Part shown: piece by piece, positions 53,987 to 62,862 of the stretch
Layout: each line of letters starts with the position of its first letter
How positions within the stretch are numbered: the first letter of the stretch is position 1
Assembly: GCF_009767585.1 (NCBI RefSeq)
Contig: NZ_WSNW01000001.1
Location: forward strand, 3,494,041 to 3,558,040
Origin: Coprobacillus cateniformis
GTDB lineage: Bacteria; Bacillota_I; Bacilli_A; Erysipelotrichales; Coprobacillaceae
Direction: 5' to 3'
Length of the DNA: 64,000 nt
Position numbers and translations under genes: made by a program
Notes under the pieces: model-generated
Databases searched by the model: none
Seen by the model: only the letters and a program-made list of their open reading frames with translations
What the model was told of the DNA's origin: nothing

Positions 53987-54661
53987 ATGTTTAAATATGA
54001 GAGTCGTTATTTACATCCTGTTAAAGTTGATAAACCAAATCCTAACTACGCAACTTTACTACAAGAACAGCTTGGAGGTCCACAGGGAGAATTGAAAGCT
54101 GCAATGCAGTACTTCGCACAAAGTTTTCGAATACGAGACAAAGAAATTCGTGATTTATTCCTCGATATTGCAACTGAGGAACTTTGTCATTTAGAAATGA
54201 TTGCTGAATTGATTAATCAATTAAATGGGCATGAACCATGTGCCAACAAGGCAACCATTGGAAATGTAGAAGCTCATGTTCTAACTGGGCTGACTCCAAT
54301 GTTAGCTAATGCATCAGGTTATTTATGGACTGCTGCATATGTTAATGAAACTGGTGATTTAGCTGCTGATATATTATCTGATATAGCTTCTGAACAACGT
54401 GCTAAAGTTGTTTATCAAAATTTATATCGTCAAATTGATGATAATGGAGTAAGAGAAACAATTGATTTTTTATTAAATAGAGAAGAAGCACATAACACAA
54501 TGTTTAGACAAGCATTTAATAAAATCCAGGAATCAGCAAGTTCACAACAAGATTGGGGAGTCACAAAAGATTCTAGAATTTACTTTGATCTCTCAAACTT
54601 AGATGGGCAAAACTTTCAACCTAATGATGTTCCACCAAGTTTCAATTTAAATAAGTTTTAA
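53987..54661 (+). CDS. Manganese catalase family protein (CotJC-like)
   Basis: This ferritin-like dimanganese protein has about 224 residues. Metal ligands are visible as Glu in GELKAAMQYFAQ, Glu/His in ATEELCHLEMIAE, Glu in ASEQRAKVVYQNLY and His in NREEAHNTMF. The N-terminal ESRYLHPVKVDKPNPNYA and the length resemble CotJC of the spore coat. The start at 53987 has TTGAGGTG upstream. It disproportionates hydrogen peroxide. No cotJA/cotJB is adjacent. Confidence 0.9.
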   Translation: MFKYESRYLHPVKVDKPNPNYATLLQEQLGGPQGELKAAMQYFAQSFRIRDKEIRDLFLDIATEELCHLEMIAELINQLNGHEPCANKATIGNVEAHVLTGLTPMLANASGYLWTAAYVNETGDLAADILSDIASEQRAKVVYQNLYRQIDDNGVRETIDFLLNREEAHNTMFRQAFNKIQESASSQQDWGVTKDSRIYFDLSNLDGQNFQPNDVPPSFNLNKF

Positions 54662-54670
54662 ATGATTATT

Positions 54671-54704
54671 TTGCCATATTGACTAAAAATATGGCATTTT
54701 TTCT
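54671..54704 (+). terminator. Terminator of the manganese catalase gene
   Basis: GCCATATT/AATATGGC arms followed by ATTTTTT on the plus strand. Confidence 0.75.
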
Positions 54705-54711
54705 TTCAAGA

Positions 54712-54790
54712 AAAAAAGAGATACTTTTATGTGAACTCCAAAAGTTGAACTATCAACTGAAAGGGTCAGTTCATTCATTATCTCTTTTTT
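54712..54790. terminator. Long nested hairpin, bidirectional terminator of the FtsX-type ABC operon
   Basis: AAAAAAGAGATA (54713-54724) pairs with TATCTCTTTTTT (54779-54790). Inside are two nested dyads, TGAACT...AGTTCA and AGTTGA-ACTA-TCAACT. The inner sequence resembles ends of IS3-family elements, so it could be an insertion-sequence relic. Confidence 0.5.
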
Positions 54791-54816
54791 GATATAATCC
54801 TGTATATAATTACTCT

Positions 54817-57800
54817 CTATTCAATACTTTTTAATGATTCAACCATATCAACCTTATTTAAAACATGACGCATTGTTAAATTAATTAACATTGTAAATCC
54901 TAAAGTTATAAAAACAGCGATAACATAACTTGATAAAGTTAAATTTCTCACAAACATTGTCATATCCAATTCAACAGTACGAATAATAAATTGATGTAAA
55001 GCAAAACCAAAAATCATTCCTACCAAAGATCCGATAACAGATAAAAGGATATTTTCTCTAAATATATAATCGTAAACCTCTTTTCTTCTAAAACCTAAAA
55101 CTTTAATTGTTGCGATTTCACTCTTACGTTCTTGAATATTAATATTCGTCAAATTATATAAAACAATAAAATTTAACGCCCCTGCACAAATAATAAGAAT
55201 CGCAATAACAATATCTAAACTCTGAACCTGATTATCGAATTCACTACCACTACTATCAATATAAGAGAGATTCCCATAGTGATGATCCTGCATATAATTT
55301 TCAAGGCTGGTTTTATTAGATTGCGTCATCTTCTTCATTGTCATAAAAGCGTGATTAATTTTCAAATGTGACGATGTTAAGTTCTCATATAATGTCTGAG
55401 ACATATAAACGTAATTCATAAAATAGTTTTCCATAATACCAGAAACCTTTACATTATATTTCGTTCCTGATATTTCTATATCTATATTATCATTCACGTC
55501 AACACCTAACAGTTCAGCAGTTTTAATAGACAACACAATTCCATCATCTGATAAAGCAATTTTTTTATTCGTTTTCATATCATTGAAAGTTATAAAATTC
55601 TGAATATTATCCATGGATTGGTAAACCACCATACTCGCATACAAATCTTCCTTATTTTTCATCACCTGTACACTTTGATTCAATACATATTCTACGTTGC
55701 TAACTTCATCTCTTTTTAATAAATTCTCCTGATATGTCTTTGCATCTGTTATACTCACTTCTTTTTCCAAACGCACTTGCGCATCATAGTTTAATATCTT
55801 TTCATATTGTCTATCTACAACTTCTGATACTGAGTATTTAATTCCAAAACCAGTAATTATTAAGGCTGTACATCCAGCAATTCCAATAACAGACATAAAG
55901 AAACGTTTTTTATACCTAAAGATATTTCGCATTGTAACTTTTTGATTGAAAGAGAGTCGTTTCCAAATCATATCCATTTTTTCCAGAAAAATTCTTTTAC
56001 CAAGTTTTGGAGCCTTTGGTCTCATTAATACGGCTGGCATTAAATTTAATTCACTCATACAAACCGAAAGTGTTGCTATCATTGTTACAAAAACAGAAAT
56101 AAAGACTGTTTGAAAAGCAATCATATAAGTTGATGAAATGAAAGTTGGTGCATCTATTTGAAACAACATCAAACTATATAAATAATAAATGATTCTTGGG
56201 AAAAACTGTGTTCCTAAAACAATTCCTAGAACACATGCAAAGAACGTTGCAAAGATCACATAAACAATATACTGTTTAATAACATCCCATTTAGAATATC
56301 CTAAAGCACGTAAGGTTCCACTTTGACTTCTTTGTTCCTCAACCATTCTTGTCATTGTTGTCAAAGAGACAAGAGCTGAAACCAAGAAAAACATTAATGG
56401 AAATATATCAGCAATAGACGATATAGAATCTACATTAGAATCATAATTCACCAAACCAGCATTTTCATGCCTTGTTAATGTATAGAGTTTTCCTTTTGGA
56501 ATTTGATTAACTTGTTCCTTAGCATCTTGAATCTGTAAATCTGCCTGATTTAATTTTTCTTTTGCCTGATCTAACTGATTGCGTGTTTTAAGTTCTTGTA
56601 AAGTTAATTTGTTTTCCTGCTGTTGTATTTGTAACTTTGCCTTTTGAATTTGTAAGTCTGCCTCATTTAATTTTGAAAATCCATCTAATGCAGATGATGT
56701 TGAATCCAACAGTGTTCTAATAGATGCAATATCATCTAATATTTTTTGTACCTCTGGAGGTGTTTCAGTTAATGGATTATCTTTATATTTTTCTAATTGT
56801 GCTTTCAATATTTCTAGATCTTTTTTGAGTTCTTGAGATGTTTCTTCAATTGTACCAATCATATCTTTGGTTTGTTGATTGGCTTGTGATTGTGCTTTAA
56901 GATAATCAGTCTCTTTTTCAGCTAATGCCATTTTTGCATTCGTTAATTGAATTTTTGCTTCTAAAATTTGTGTTTCAAAAGTCGTCTTTGAATCAGAATA
57001 TGTTTTAAAACCTTTATCATATTCAGTTTGAGCTTCATCTAATTTCTTTTTTGCATCTGCTGACAAAGATTCATACAAGTCGCTTAAACGAAGTGATAGA
57101 GCACTTTTCACTTTTGTATTCACATTTTCAATATAATCATCATATTCCTCACTAAAAAGATTATAATCACTTGCACCATCAACAGCAATAGATATCTGAT
57201 TATACAGCACCTTTTCATCACGCAAATCATACAAATCTTTAGGCAAAGCAAAAAAAGCATTATCTTGATTTAAAATTTCAATATATCCTAAGTTTGTTCC
57301 ATCTCCTAATGTATTTGTTCCACGATCTGTCTTTGCAACATATCTTACATCCTTCACAATTCCGACCACTTCAAAAGTCTTTTTCCCTTGATCATTAGAG
57401 ATTTCAATTTTATCACCAATTTGCGTTCCTGCTTTAGCAATTTCTACATCAATTAAACATTCATCACTTTTGCTAGGATATTTTCCATCATTTAAGATAG
57501 GCTGATTCAGCATCTCATCATTATACGTTTCACTCGTATAAACTTTGACACCTGACAATTTATTGTTCATCATCGTTAATGCATCAAATTGATATCCATA
57601 TTCAATACGAGATATGCCTTTTAAATCTTTAACTTCATTTATATCATCTTGACTAAAGCCCAAAGTTGATAAATATGTTAAATCACAAAAACGATACTCA
57701 TCTAAATAAGCATCCATTGTCTTCATCATGGTCCCTGGTGTATTTCTTAACCCTGCAAAAAAGGCGGCACCTAGAAATACAATAGAAAAAATTGAAAGAA

Positions 57801-57870
57801 ATCTAGCTTTGGACTTAAAAATAGATTTCCATAAATTTTTCCAATACGCTGTTTTCTTTTGCTTTACCAT
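54817..57870 (-). CDS. Large FtsX/MacB-type ABC transporter permease with extracytoplasmic coiled coil
   Basis: This 1017-residue protein has a first membrane helix at about 20-38 (FLSIFSIVFLGAAFFAGL), then a MacB-like outside domain with a long coiled coil (about 260-450, rich in Gln, Lys, Leu). A three-helix FtsX block follows at about 485-610, a second outside domain at 690-870, and a last FtsX block at 890-1010 (ATIKVLGFRRKEVYDYIFREN). This is the layout of long Firmicutes lipid, peptide or lipoprotein exporters. It overlaps its ATPase gene by seven bases. Substrate unknown. Confidence 0.85.
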   Translation of the reverse strand: MVKQKKTAYWKNLWKSIFKSKARFLSIFSIVFLGAAFFAGLRNTPGTMMKTMDAYLDEYRFCDLTYLSTLGFSQDDINEVKDLKGISRIEYGYQFDALTMMNNKLSGVKVYTSETYNDEMLNQPILNDGKYPSKSDECLIDVEIAKAGTQIGDKIEISNDQGKKTFEVVGIVKDVRYVAKTDRGTNTLGDGTNLGYIEILNQDNAFFALPKDLYDLRDEKVLYNQISIAVDGASDYNLFSEEYDDYIENVNTKVKSALSLRLSDLYESLSADAKKKLDEAQTEYDKGFKTYSDSKTTFETQILEAKIQLTNAKMALAEKETDYLKAQSQANQQTKDMIGTIEETSQELKKDLEILKAQLEKYKDNPLTETPPEVQKILDDIASIRTLLDSTSSALDGFSKLNEADLQIQKAKLQIQQQENKLTLQELKTRNQLDQAKEKLNQADLQIQDAKEQVNQIPKGKLYTLTRHENAGLVNYDSNVDSISSIADIFPLMFFLVSALVSLTTMTRMVEEQRSQSGTLRALGYSKWDVIKQYIVYVIFATFFACVLGIVLGTQFFPRIIYYLYSLMLFQIDAPTFISSTYMIAFQTVFISVFVTMIATLSVCMSELNLMPAVLMRPKAPKLGKRIFLEKMDMIWKRLSFNQKVTMRNIFRYKKRFFMSVIGIAGCTALIITGFGIKYSVSEVVDRQYEKILNYDAQVRLEKEVSITDAKTYQENLLKRDEVSNVEYVLNQSVQVMKNKEDLYASMVVYQSMDNIQNFITFNDMKTNKKIALSDDGIVLSIKTAELLGVDVNDNIDIEISGTKYNVKVSGIMENYFMNYVYMSQTLYENLTSSHLKINHAFMTMKKMTQSNKTSLENYMQDHHYGNLSYIDSSGSEFDNQVQSLDIVIAILIICAGALNFIVLYNLTNINIQERKSEIATIKVLGFRRKEVYDYIFRENILLSVIGSLVGMIFGFALHQFIIRTVELDMTMFVRNLTLSSYVIAVFITLGFTMLINLTMRHVLNKVDMVESLKSIE

Positions 57871-58568
57871 TCGATTTGCTCTATTGGTTGAGGATTTTGA
57901 TTCATCTCAACACTATAAACCTTTCCATTTCTCAAATGAATCACACGGTCTGCCATTGGTGCCAAAGCAGAATTGTGAGTAATAACAACCACTGTCATCT
58001 GATATGTTTCACACATCTCACGCAATAATCCTAAGATAGCTTTTCCAGTCTGATAATCCAACGCTCCTGTTGGTTCATCACATAATAACAGTTTGGGATT
58101 TTTAGCAATGGCTCTTGCAATCGCTACACGCTGCTGTTCCCCACCAGAGAGTTGTGCAGGGAAGTTAGACAAACGGCTATCAAGTCCAACCCTTTCTAAG
58201 ACATTCCTTGCATCTAAAGGATTTTGGCAAATTTGTGTAGCCAACTCAACATTTTCTAATGCTGTTAAATTTTGTACAAGATTATAAAACTGAAAAACAA
58301 AACCTATATCATTACGACGGTATTCTGTAAGTTTTTTTTCATCATATAAAGCAATGTTTTCACCATCAACCAAAATAGAACCACTGGTTGGCGAATCCAT
58401 CCCTCCAAGTAAATTTAAAATAGTCGTTTTCCCTGCTCCTGAGGCCCCAACAATAACAACAAACTCCCCTTTATTGACTTCAAAATTAACACCATCACTA
58501 GCATTAATCGTTATATCACCCATTGTATAGCTTTTTATAATATTTTTAAATTCTATCAAAGCACACAT
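57864..58568 (-). CDS. ABC transporter ATPase, MacB/LolD type
   Basis: This 234-residue ATPase has Walker A GASGAGKTT, signature LSGGEQQRVAIARAI, Walker B KLLLCDEPTGALDYQTG and switch VITHNSALAPMADRVI, of the LolD/MacB class that works with FtsX-type permeases. It is the first gene of the pair. Ribosome site AAGGAAGG lies seven bases or so upstream of ATG. Confidence 0.9.
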   Translation of the reverse strand: MCALIEFKNIIKSYTMGDITINASDGVNFEVNKGEFVVIVGASGAGKTTILNLLGGMDSPTSGSILVDGENIALYDEKKLTEYRRNDIGFVFQFYNLVQNLTALENVELATQICQNPLDARNVLERVGLDSRLSNFPAQLSGGEQQRVAIARAIAKNPKLLLCDEPTGALDYQTGKAILGLLREMCETYQMTVVVITHNSALAPMADRVIHLRNGKVYSVEMNQNPQPIEQIEW

Positions 58569-58649
58569 TTTTCTTACCTTCCTTTGCTGTATCTGTTAAT
58601 ATAATTATAGTAACACATTTTGAAATAAAAAAACATATGGAGGTTGAAT

Positions 58650-59153
58650 ATGAGTCAAATATTAATTATTTCAGATTCACACTATTTACGAAAGAATGAA
58701 CTTCATCAATTTTTTAAACAATTTCCACACTGTAGCACGATTATTCATTGTGGCGATATTTATCCTGGATATCAGCCTGATGAATTTGACAACTTCTATA
58801 TTTGCAAAGGAAATAATGATTATGTCAATCTGCCACGAATATTAAGTTTTACAATTGACCATGTTCGTTTTACTATAACTCATGGGCATATTAAAAACTA
58901 TGCATATCAACCAGATTCATTATTAGAATTATTAAATGATTATCCTGCTGATGTCATTTGCTTTGGTCATACCCATATTCCATATTTTCAAAAAACCAAG
59001 GACTGTATAATTATCAATCCTGGAAGTTTAGCATTGGGCAGAAGTTACCCAAGGCAAAACACCTATGCTTTATTTGATACCGAGACCAAAGATATTCATT
59101 TCTATGATATGAAAACAAAAGATGAAATTATTTTAGAAAATAGACAGTTATAA
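58650..59153 (+). CDS. YfcE/MJ0936-type metallophosphoesterase
   Basis: The start at 58650 follows GGAGG by six bases. Calcineurin-like metal-binding motifs IISDSHYL, IIHCGDIY, CKGNNDYVN, TITHGHI and CFGHTHIPYF followed by INPGSL match the small YfcE family. 167 residues. It hydrolyses phosphodiesters; physiological substrate unknown. Single gene with own terminator. Confidence 0.9.
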   Translation: MSQILIISDSHYLRKNELHQFFKQFPHCSTIIHCGDIYPGYQPDEFDNFYICKGNNDYVNLPRILSFTIDHVRFTITHGHIKNYAYQPDSLLELLNDYPADVICFGHTHIPYFQKTKDCIIINPGSLALGRSYPRQNTYALFDTETKDIHFYDMKTKDEIILENRQL

Positions 59154-59200
59154 AAAAAGATGGATTATCCAGTTGCGAAGCAACATATCCATCTTTTCAT
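59150..59200. terminator. Bidirectional terminator between the phosphoesterase gene and ktrA
   Basis: AAAAGATGGAT pairs with ATCCATCTTTT, with an inner GTTGC-GAA-GCAAC hairpin. Serves both convergent genes. Confidence 0.75.
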
Positions 59201-59221
59201 ATTCCCAATCATTCATTTCTA

Positions 59222-59890
59222 TTATTTTTCAACTAAATAATCAAATTTCTCTATTTTATCAGTTTCAGCAATCATTAGGAAATGGTCTTCATTTTGAATT
59301 AAATAACTTGGATCAATTGATAACAGTAACTTATGTGTTTTCATATCTCTTAATCCTAGAATATTAATACCGTAATTTTTTCTTAAGTCAAGACCATTTA
59401 AAGAATGCCCAACCCAGGCAAGTGGAACCTTCATTTCGACAATACTATAGCTTTCATCAATTTCCACAAGATCAGTAATATTCTTTCTCAACATTGATCT
59501 AGCAACTCTTTCACCCATTTCCTTTTCAGGGCGTACAACACGATCAGCACCGATTTTTTCTAATACGACTTTAAATTGCTTATTTTTTGCTTTGGCAATA
59601 ATATGAGGAACACCTATTTCCTTTAAGTTCAATACACCTAAAAGACTTTCCTCAAGATGATTTCCAATCGCAACAACACCAACATCAAATTCTTCAACAC
59701 CCAAGTCAATTAAAAACTGACGATCTGTAATATCCCCAATTACAGCCTTTGTGGCAAACTCCGAAACTCTTTGTACACATTCTGGATCTTTATCAATTGC
59801 TAAAACTTCACAACCAAATTGTGATAATGTTTTTGTAATTGTAGAACCGAAAACACCTAAACCTAAAACAACATATTGTTTACTTTGCAT
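59222..59890 (-). CDS. ktrA: KtrA/TrkA-type potassium uptake regulatory subunit
   Basis: This 222-residue protein has an N-terminal RCK NAD/ATP-binding fold (YVVLGLGVFGSTITKTL, with Asp in LAIDKDPE) and a C-terminal TrkA_C domain (about 135-220) that in Ktr proteins binds cyclic di-AMP. It gates KtrB. It lies four bases downstream of ktrB. Confidence 0.9.
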   Translation of the reverse strand: MQSKQYVVLGLGVFGSTITKTLSQFGCEVLAIDKDPECVQRVSEFATKAVIGDITDRQFLIDLGVEEFDVGVVAIGNHLEESLLGVLNLKEIGVPHIIAKAKNKQFKVVLEKIGADRVVRPEKEMGERVARSMLRKNITDLVEIDESYSIVEMKVPLAWVGHSLNGLDLRKNYGINILGLRDMKTHKLLLSIDPSYLIQNEDHFLMIAETDKIEKFDYLVEK

Positions 59891-59894
59891 AATA

Positions 59895-61298
59895 CTAACC
59901 TATTAAGACATCACTTTGAGGATATGAGATGTCTTTTCCTTTCATCTGACTATAACGTTTAGCAAACATCAAAACCATTGTAATTGGCCCTATACGACCT
60001 ATATACATCAATATAATTATGATGACTTTACCAACACTTGTCAATAGTGGTGTTATACTTGCTGATAACCCAACAGTTGCAAATGCTGAGAAAGCTTCAA
60101 ATGTTAAATCAATAAATGGCAATGCCTCTTCTGTAATTGAAAGTACAAACAAACCACTTATCGTTATAAAGAAACTGACCATAGCAATTGTTAAAGAACG
60201 CTTAACTACCTGATCAGCAATTGAACGCTTCATCACCTTCACAGTATCGCTCCCTTTAATCAACGCGAAAATATATAATAACATAATAGCAACTGTTACA
60301 GTTTTAATACCACCAGCTGTTCCAGCAGGTGATCCACCGATAAACATAAACATTGACATTAATAATTTGGTAGAAACATGTAAACTTGCCATATCAACAG
60401 TTGCAAAGCCAGCAGTTCTCAAAGTCGTTGACTGGAAGAAGCTAGCTAGAACTTTTTGTGGCCAATCTAATGGTCCTAAGGTTGCAGGATTATCAAATTC
60501 TAAAGCAAGAATAATCATCATTCCAGACACAATTAAGAAGGTTGTCATAATTAAAACAATCTTTGTATGAACTGATAAAGCAGATATATATCTTTTTAAT
60601 TGAAAAACTTTAAAGTTCTCTTTATATTTATGCCAAGATGTTCTCAAATCAACCCAAACAATAAATCCAAGTCCTCCAGAAATGATTAATCCAGCAATGA
60701 CAAGATTGACCAAAACATTTCCTTGATAACCAATCAATGATTGGCTGCCAAGAATATCAAAACCAGCATTACAAAAAGCAGAAATCGCATGAAAAATCGA
60801 ATAATATATTCCTTTTGCAAAACCGAATTGTGGAATAAAAACGAAACTCAAAAGAAGTGCTCCTGTTAATTCTATAACTGCAGTATACTTAATAACTCTT
60901 TTGATATATATAGCAATTGCTCGCATTGAACTCTGATTTAAAGCTTCTTGCATAATTAACTTATTTGTATAAGATAATTTCTTTTTAAATGCAACTAACA
61001 TCATATTTAGTAAAGTTAAAAAGCCAAGACCACCAATTTGTATAAGTGCTAATATAATCAATTGACCAATCAAAGAATATTGTTCTGATACAACAATTGG
61101 TACAAGCCCTGTCACACAAGTTGCAGAAGTTGCTATAAATAAGTGATCCAAATATGGAATAACTGTTCCATTATTAGAAAAAGAAAAACATAAAAGAATT
61201 GAACCAATCAAAATAACCATAAAGAAACTAAAAGCAATTCTTCTCGTTGGTGAGAAAGATTTCTTCTTCTTATCTTTATGAATATCAACAGCTTCCAT
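59895..61298 (-). CDS. ktrB: KtrB/TrkH-type potassium channel subunit
   Basis: This 467-residue membrane protein has four pore-loop repeats: TSATCVTGL, SAFCNAGFD, STTLRTAGF and SAFATVGLS, the degenerate K+ filters of the Trk/Ktr/HKT family. Basic N-terminus (HKDKKKKSF). It takes up K+ (often Na+-linked) with KtrA. It overlaps the upstream flavoprotein gene by 14 bases. Confidence 0.92.
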   Translation of the reverse strand: MEAVDIHKDKKKKSFSPTRRIAFSFFMVILIGSILLCFSFSNNGTVIPYLDHLFIATSATCVTGLVPIVVSEQYSLIGQLIILALIQIGGLGFLTLLNMMLVAFKKKLSYTNKLIMQEALNQSSMRAIAIYIKRVIKYTAVIELTGALLLSFVFIPQFGFAKGIYYSIFHAISAFCNAGFDILGSQSLIGYQGNVLVNLVIAGLIISGGLGFIVWVDLRTSWHKYKENFKVFQLKRYISALSVHTKIVLIMTTFLIVSGMMIILALEFDNPATLGPLDWPQKVLASFFQSTTLRTAGFATVDMASLHVSTKLLMSMFMFIGGSPAGTAGGIKTVTVAIMLLYIFALIKGSDTVKVMKRSIADQVVKRSLTIAMVSFFITISGLFVLSITEEALPFIDLTFEAFSAFATVGLSASITPLLTSVGKVIIIILMYIGRIGPITMVLMFAKRYSQMKGKDISYPQSDVLIG

Positions 61299-62862
61299 TT
61301 TTATCCTCCCTCAAAATCATTTCTGCACACATGATTCCATCAACTGCGGCCGACATAATACCACCTGCATAACCAGCACCCTCTCCAATTGGGTAGATGC
61401 CAGCAAAACATGATTCATAATATTCATTTCTCAACAACCTTACTGGCGCACTACTACGTGCTTCAACTCCAGTAATTAATGTATTTTCATCTATAAAACC
61501 AGGCATTTTCTGATTCATCAATATGAGTCCCTCTTTTAAGTTGCGATTAATAAAATCAGGAAAAAGAAGATTCAAATTACTAAAAACATAGCCAATTTGA
61601 TAACTTGGCTTAACAGTTCCAAGCTGAGTTGAAATTCTATTTTCTAAATAGTCCTGTACCAATTGAACAGGAGCACAATAATTGTGACCTCCCATTTCAA
61701 ATGCAGCCTTTTCTAATTGACGCTGGAAAGCAATTCCTGCAAGTGGATGTTCACTTTCAAAGTCTTCCGTCTTTACATTAACCAATATTGCGCTATTTGC
61801 ATTGACACCATCTCGTGCATAATAACTCATACCATTTACACACAACGTTTTCTCTTCGTGCATGGAAGGCACAACATAGCCACCTGGACACATACAAAAT
61901 GTATAAACACCTCTTTTTTCTTTTGTTGTAACAGCCAATTTATATGGTGCAGCTTTTAAATAAGGAGATGTTGCACTATCTTTGTATTGAATACGATTAA
62001 TAGATTCTTGTGACTGCTCAATACGCACTCCAACTGCAAAAGCTTTCTGCTCCATTAACAAACCTTTATTGTAGAGCATTTCATATGTATCTCTAGCACT
62101 ATGGCCAATTGCCAAAACAAGATCATCAGCCTCAATGAGAACTTCTTTTTGCTGGTGGATAGCTTTGACATACTTTTTATCATCTTTAATCTCAAAATCA
62201 ACAAATTGAGTATCAAATAGAAACTTTACCCCTTTTAATTCCATCTCTTGACGCATGTTTATTAACACACGTCGTAAATAATCTGTTCCGATATGAGGCT
62301 TAGACAGATATAAAATATCTTGAGGTGCGCCATGTTTAACAAATGTTTCTAATATATATTGTAACCTTTTATTTTTAATTCCAGTCGTTAATTTACCATC
62401 TGAAAAAGTCCCAGCTCCACCCTCACCAAATGCAATATTACTTTGAGAATTAAGTTGTCCACATTTTAACAAAGCATCAACGTCTTTAACCCTTTGTTCA
62501 ACAGGCTGCCCTCTTTCTATAACTGTTACTGCTTGCCCTACCTGTGACAATACATAAGCACAAAAAATGCCAGCGGGTCCACTTCCTACAACAACAACCT
62601 TGTGATCATTGCGTGGTAAATACTCATATTGATATGGTTTCACTCTTTGCACTTGTTGATGTTGTCTCAAAACAGTTTCTTCATCATCAACTTCAAATTC
62701 AAAACTACAAATCAAATGAACTCGCTGCCTTCTTGCATCTACTGATTGTTTAACAAGACGGACATTCTTCATTTCTTTTTCACGCATATTTAAGACTTGT
62801 GAAAGAATTTTTGCATAATTATTTTTACCCAATGCGACTTTCACATTATTTATTCTTAGCAT
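61285..62862 (-). CDS. FAD-dependent oxidoreductase (COG2509-type dehydrogenase)
   Basis: The 525-residue protein has an N-terminal domain of about 85 residues, then the dinucleotide fold VVVGSGPAGIFCAYVLS with ERGQPVEQR. GEGGAGTFSDGKL (residues about 145-157) and the C-terminal ITGVEARSSAPVR and YPIGEGAGYAGGI follow. This is the pattern of the conserved bacterial FAD-dependent proteins of unknown substrate. It overlaps both neighbours (17 and 14 bases), so it is one operon with the BaiN-like gene and ktrBA. Confidence 0.85.
   Translation of the reverse strand: MLRINNVKVALGKNNYAKILSQVLNMREKEMKNVRLVKQSVDARRQRVHLICSFEFEVDDEETVLRQHQQVQRVKPYQYEYLPRNDHKVVVVGSGPAGIFCAYVLSQVGQAVTVIERGQPVEQRVKDVDALLKCGQLNSQSNIAFGEGGAGTFSDGKLTTGIKNKRLQYILETFVKHGAPQDILYLSKPHIGTDYLRRVLINMRQEMELKGVKFLFDTQFVDFEIKDDKKYVKAIHQQKEVLIEADDLVLAIGHSARDTYEMLYNKGLLMEQKAFAVGVRIEQSQESINRIQYKDSATSPYLKAAPYKLAVTTKEKRGVYTFCMCPGGYVVPSMHEEKTLCVNGMSYYARDGVNANSAILVNVKTEDFESEHPLAGIAFQRQLEKAAFEMGGHNYCAPVQLVQDYLENRISTQLGTVKPSYQIGYVFSNLNLLFPDFINRNLKEGLILMNQKMPGFIDENTLITGVEARSSAPVRLLRNEYYESCFAGIYPIGEGAGYAGGIMSAAVDGIMCAEMILREDKNGSC

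Noticed and set aside
59895..61298. Cyclic di-AMP riboswitch for the ktr genes
   Set aside because: ktrB overlaps the upstream flavoprotein gene, leaving no leader; no such structure was seen.
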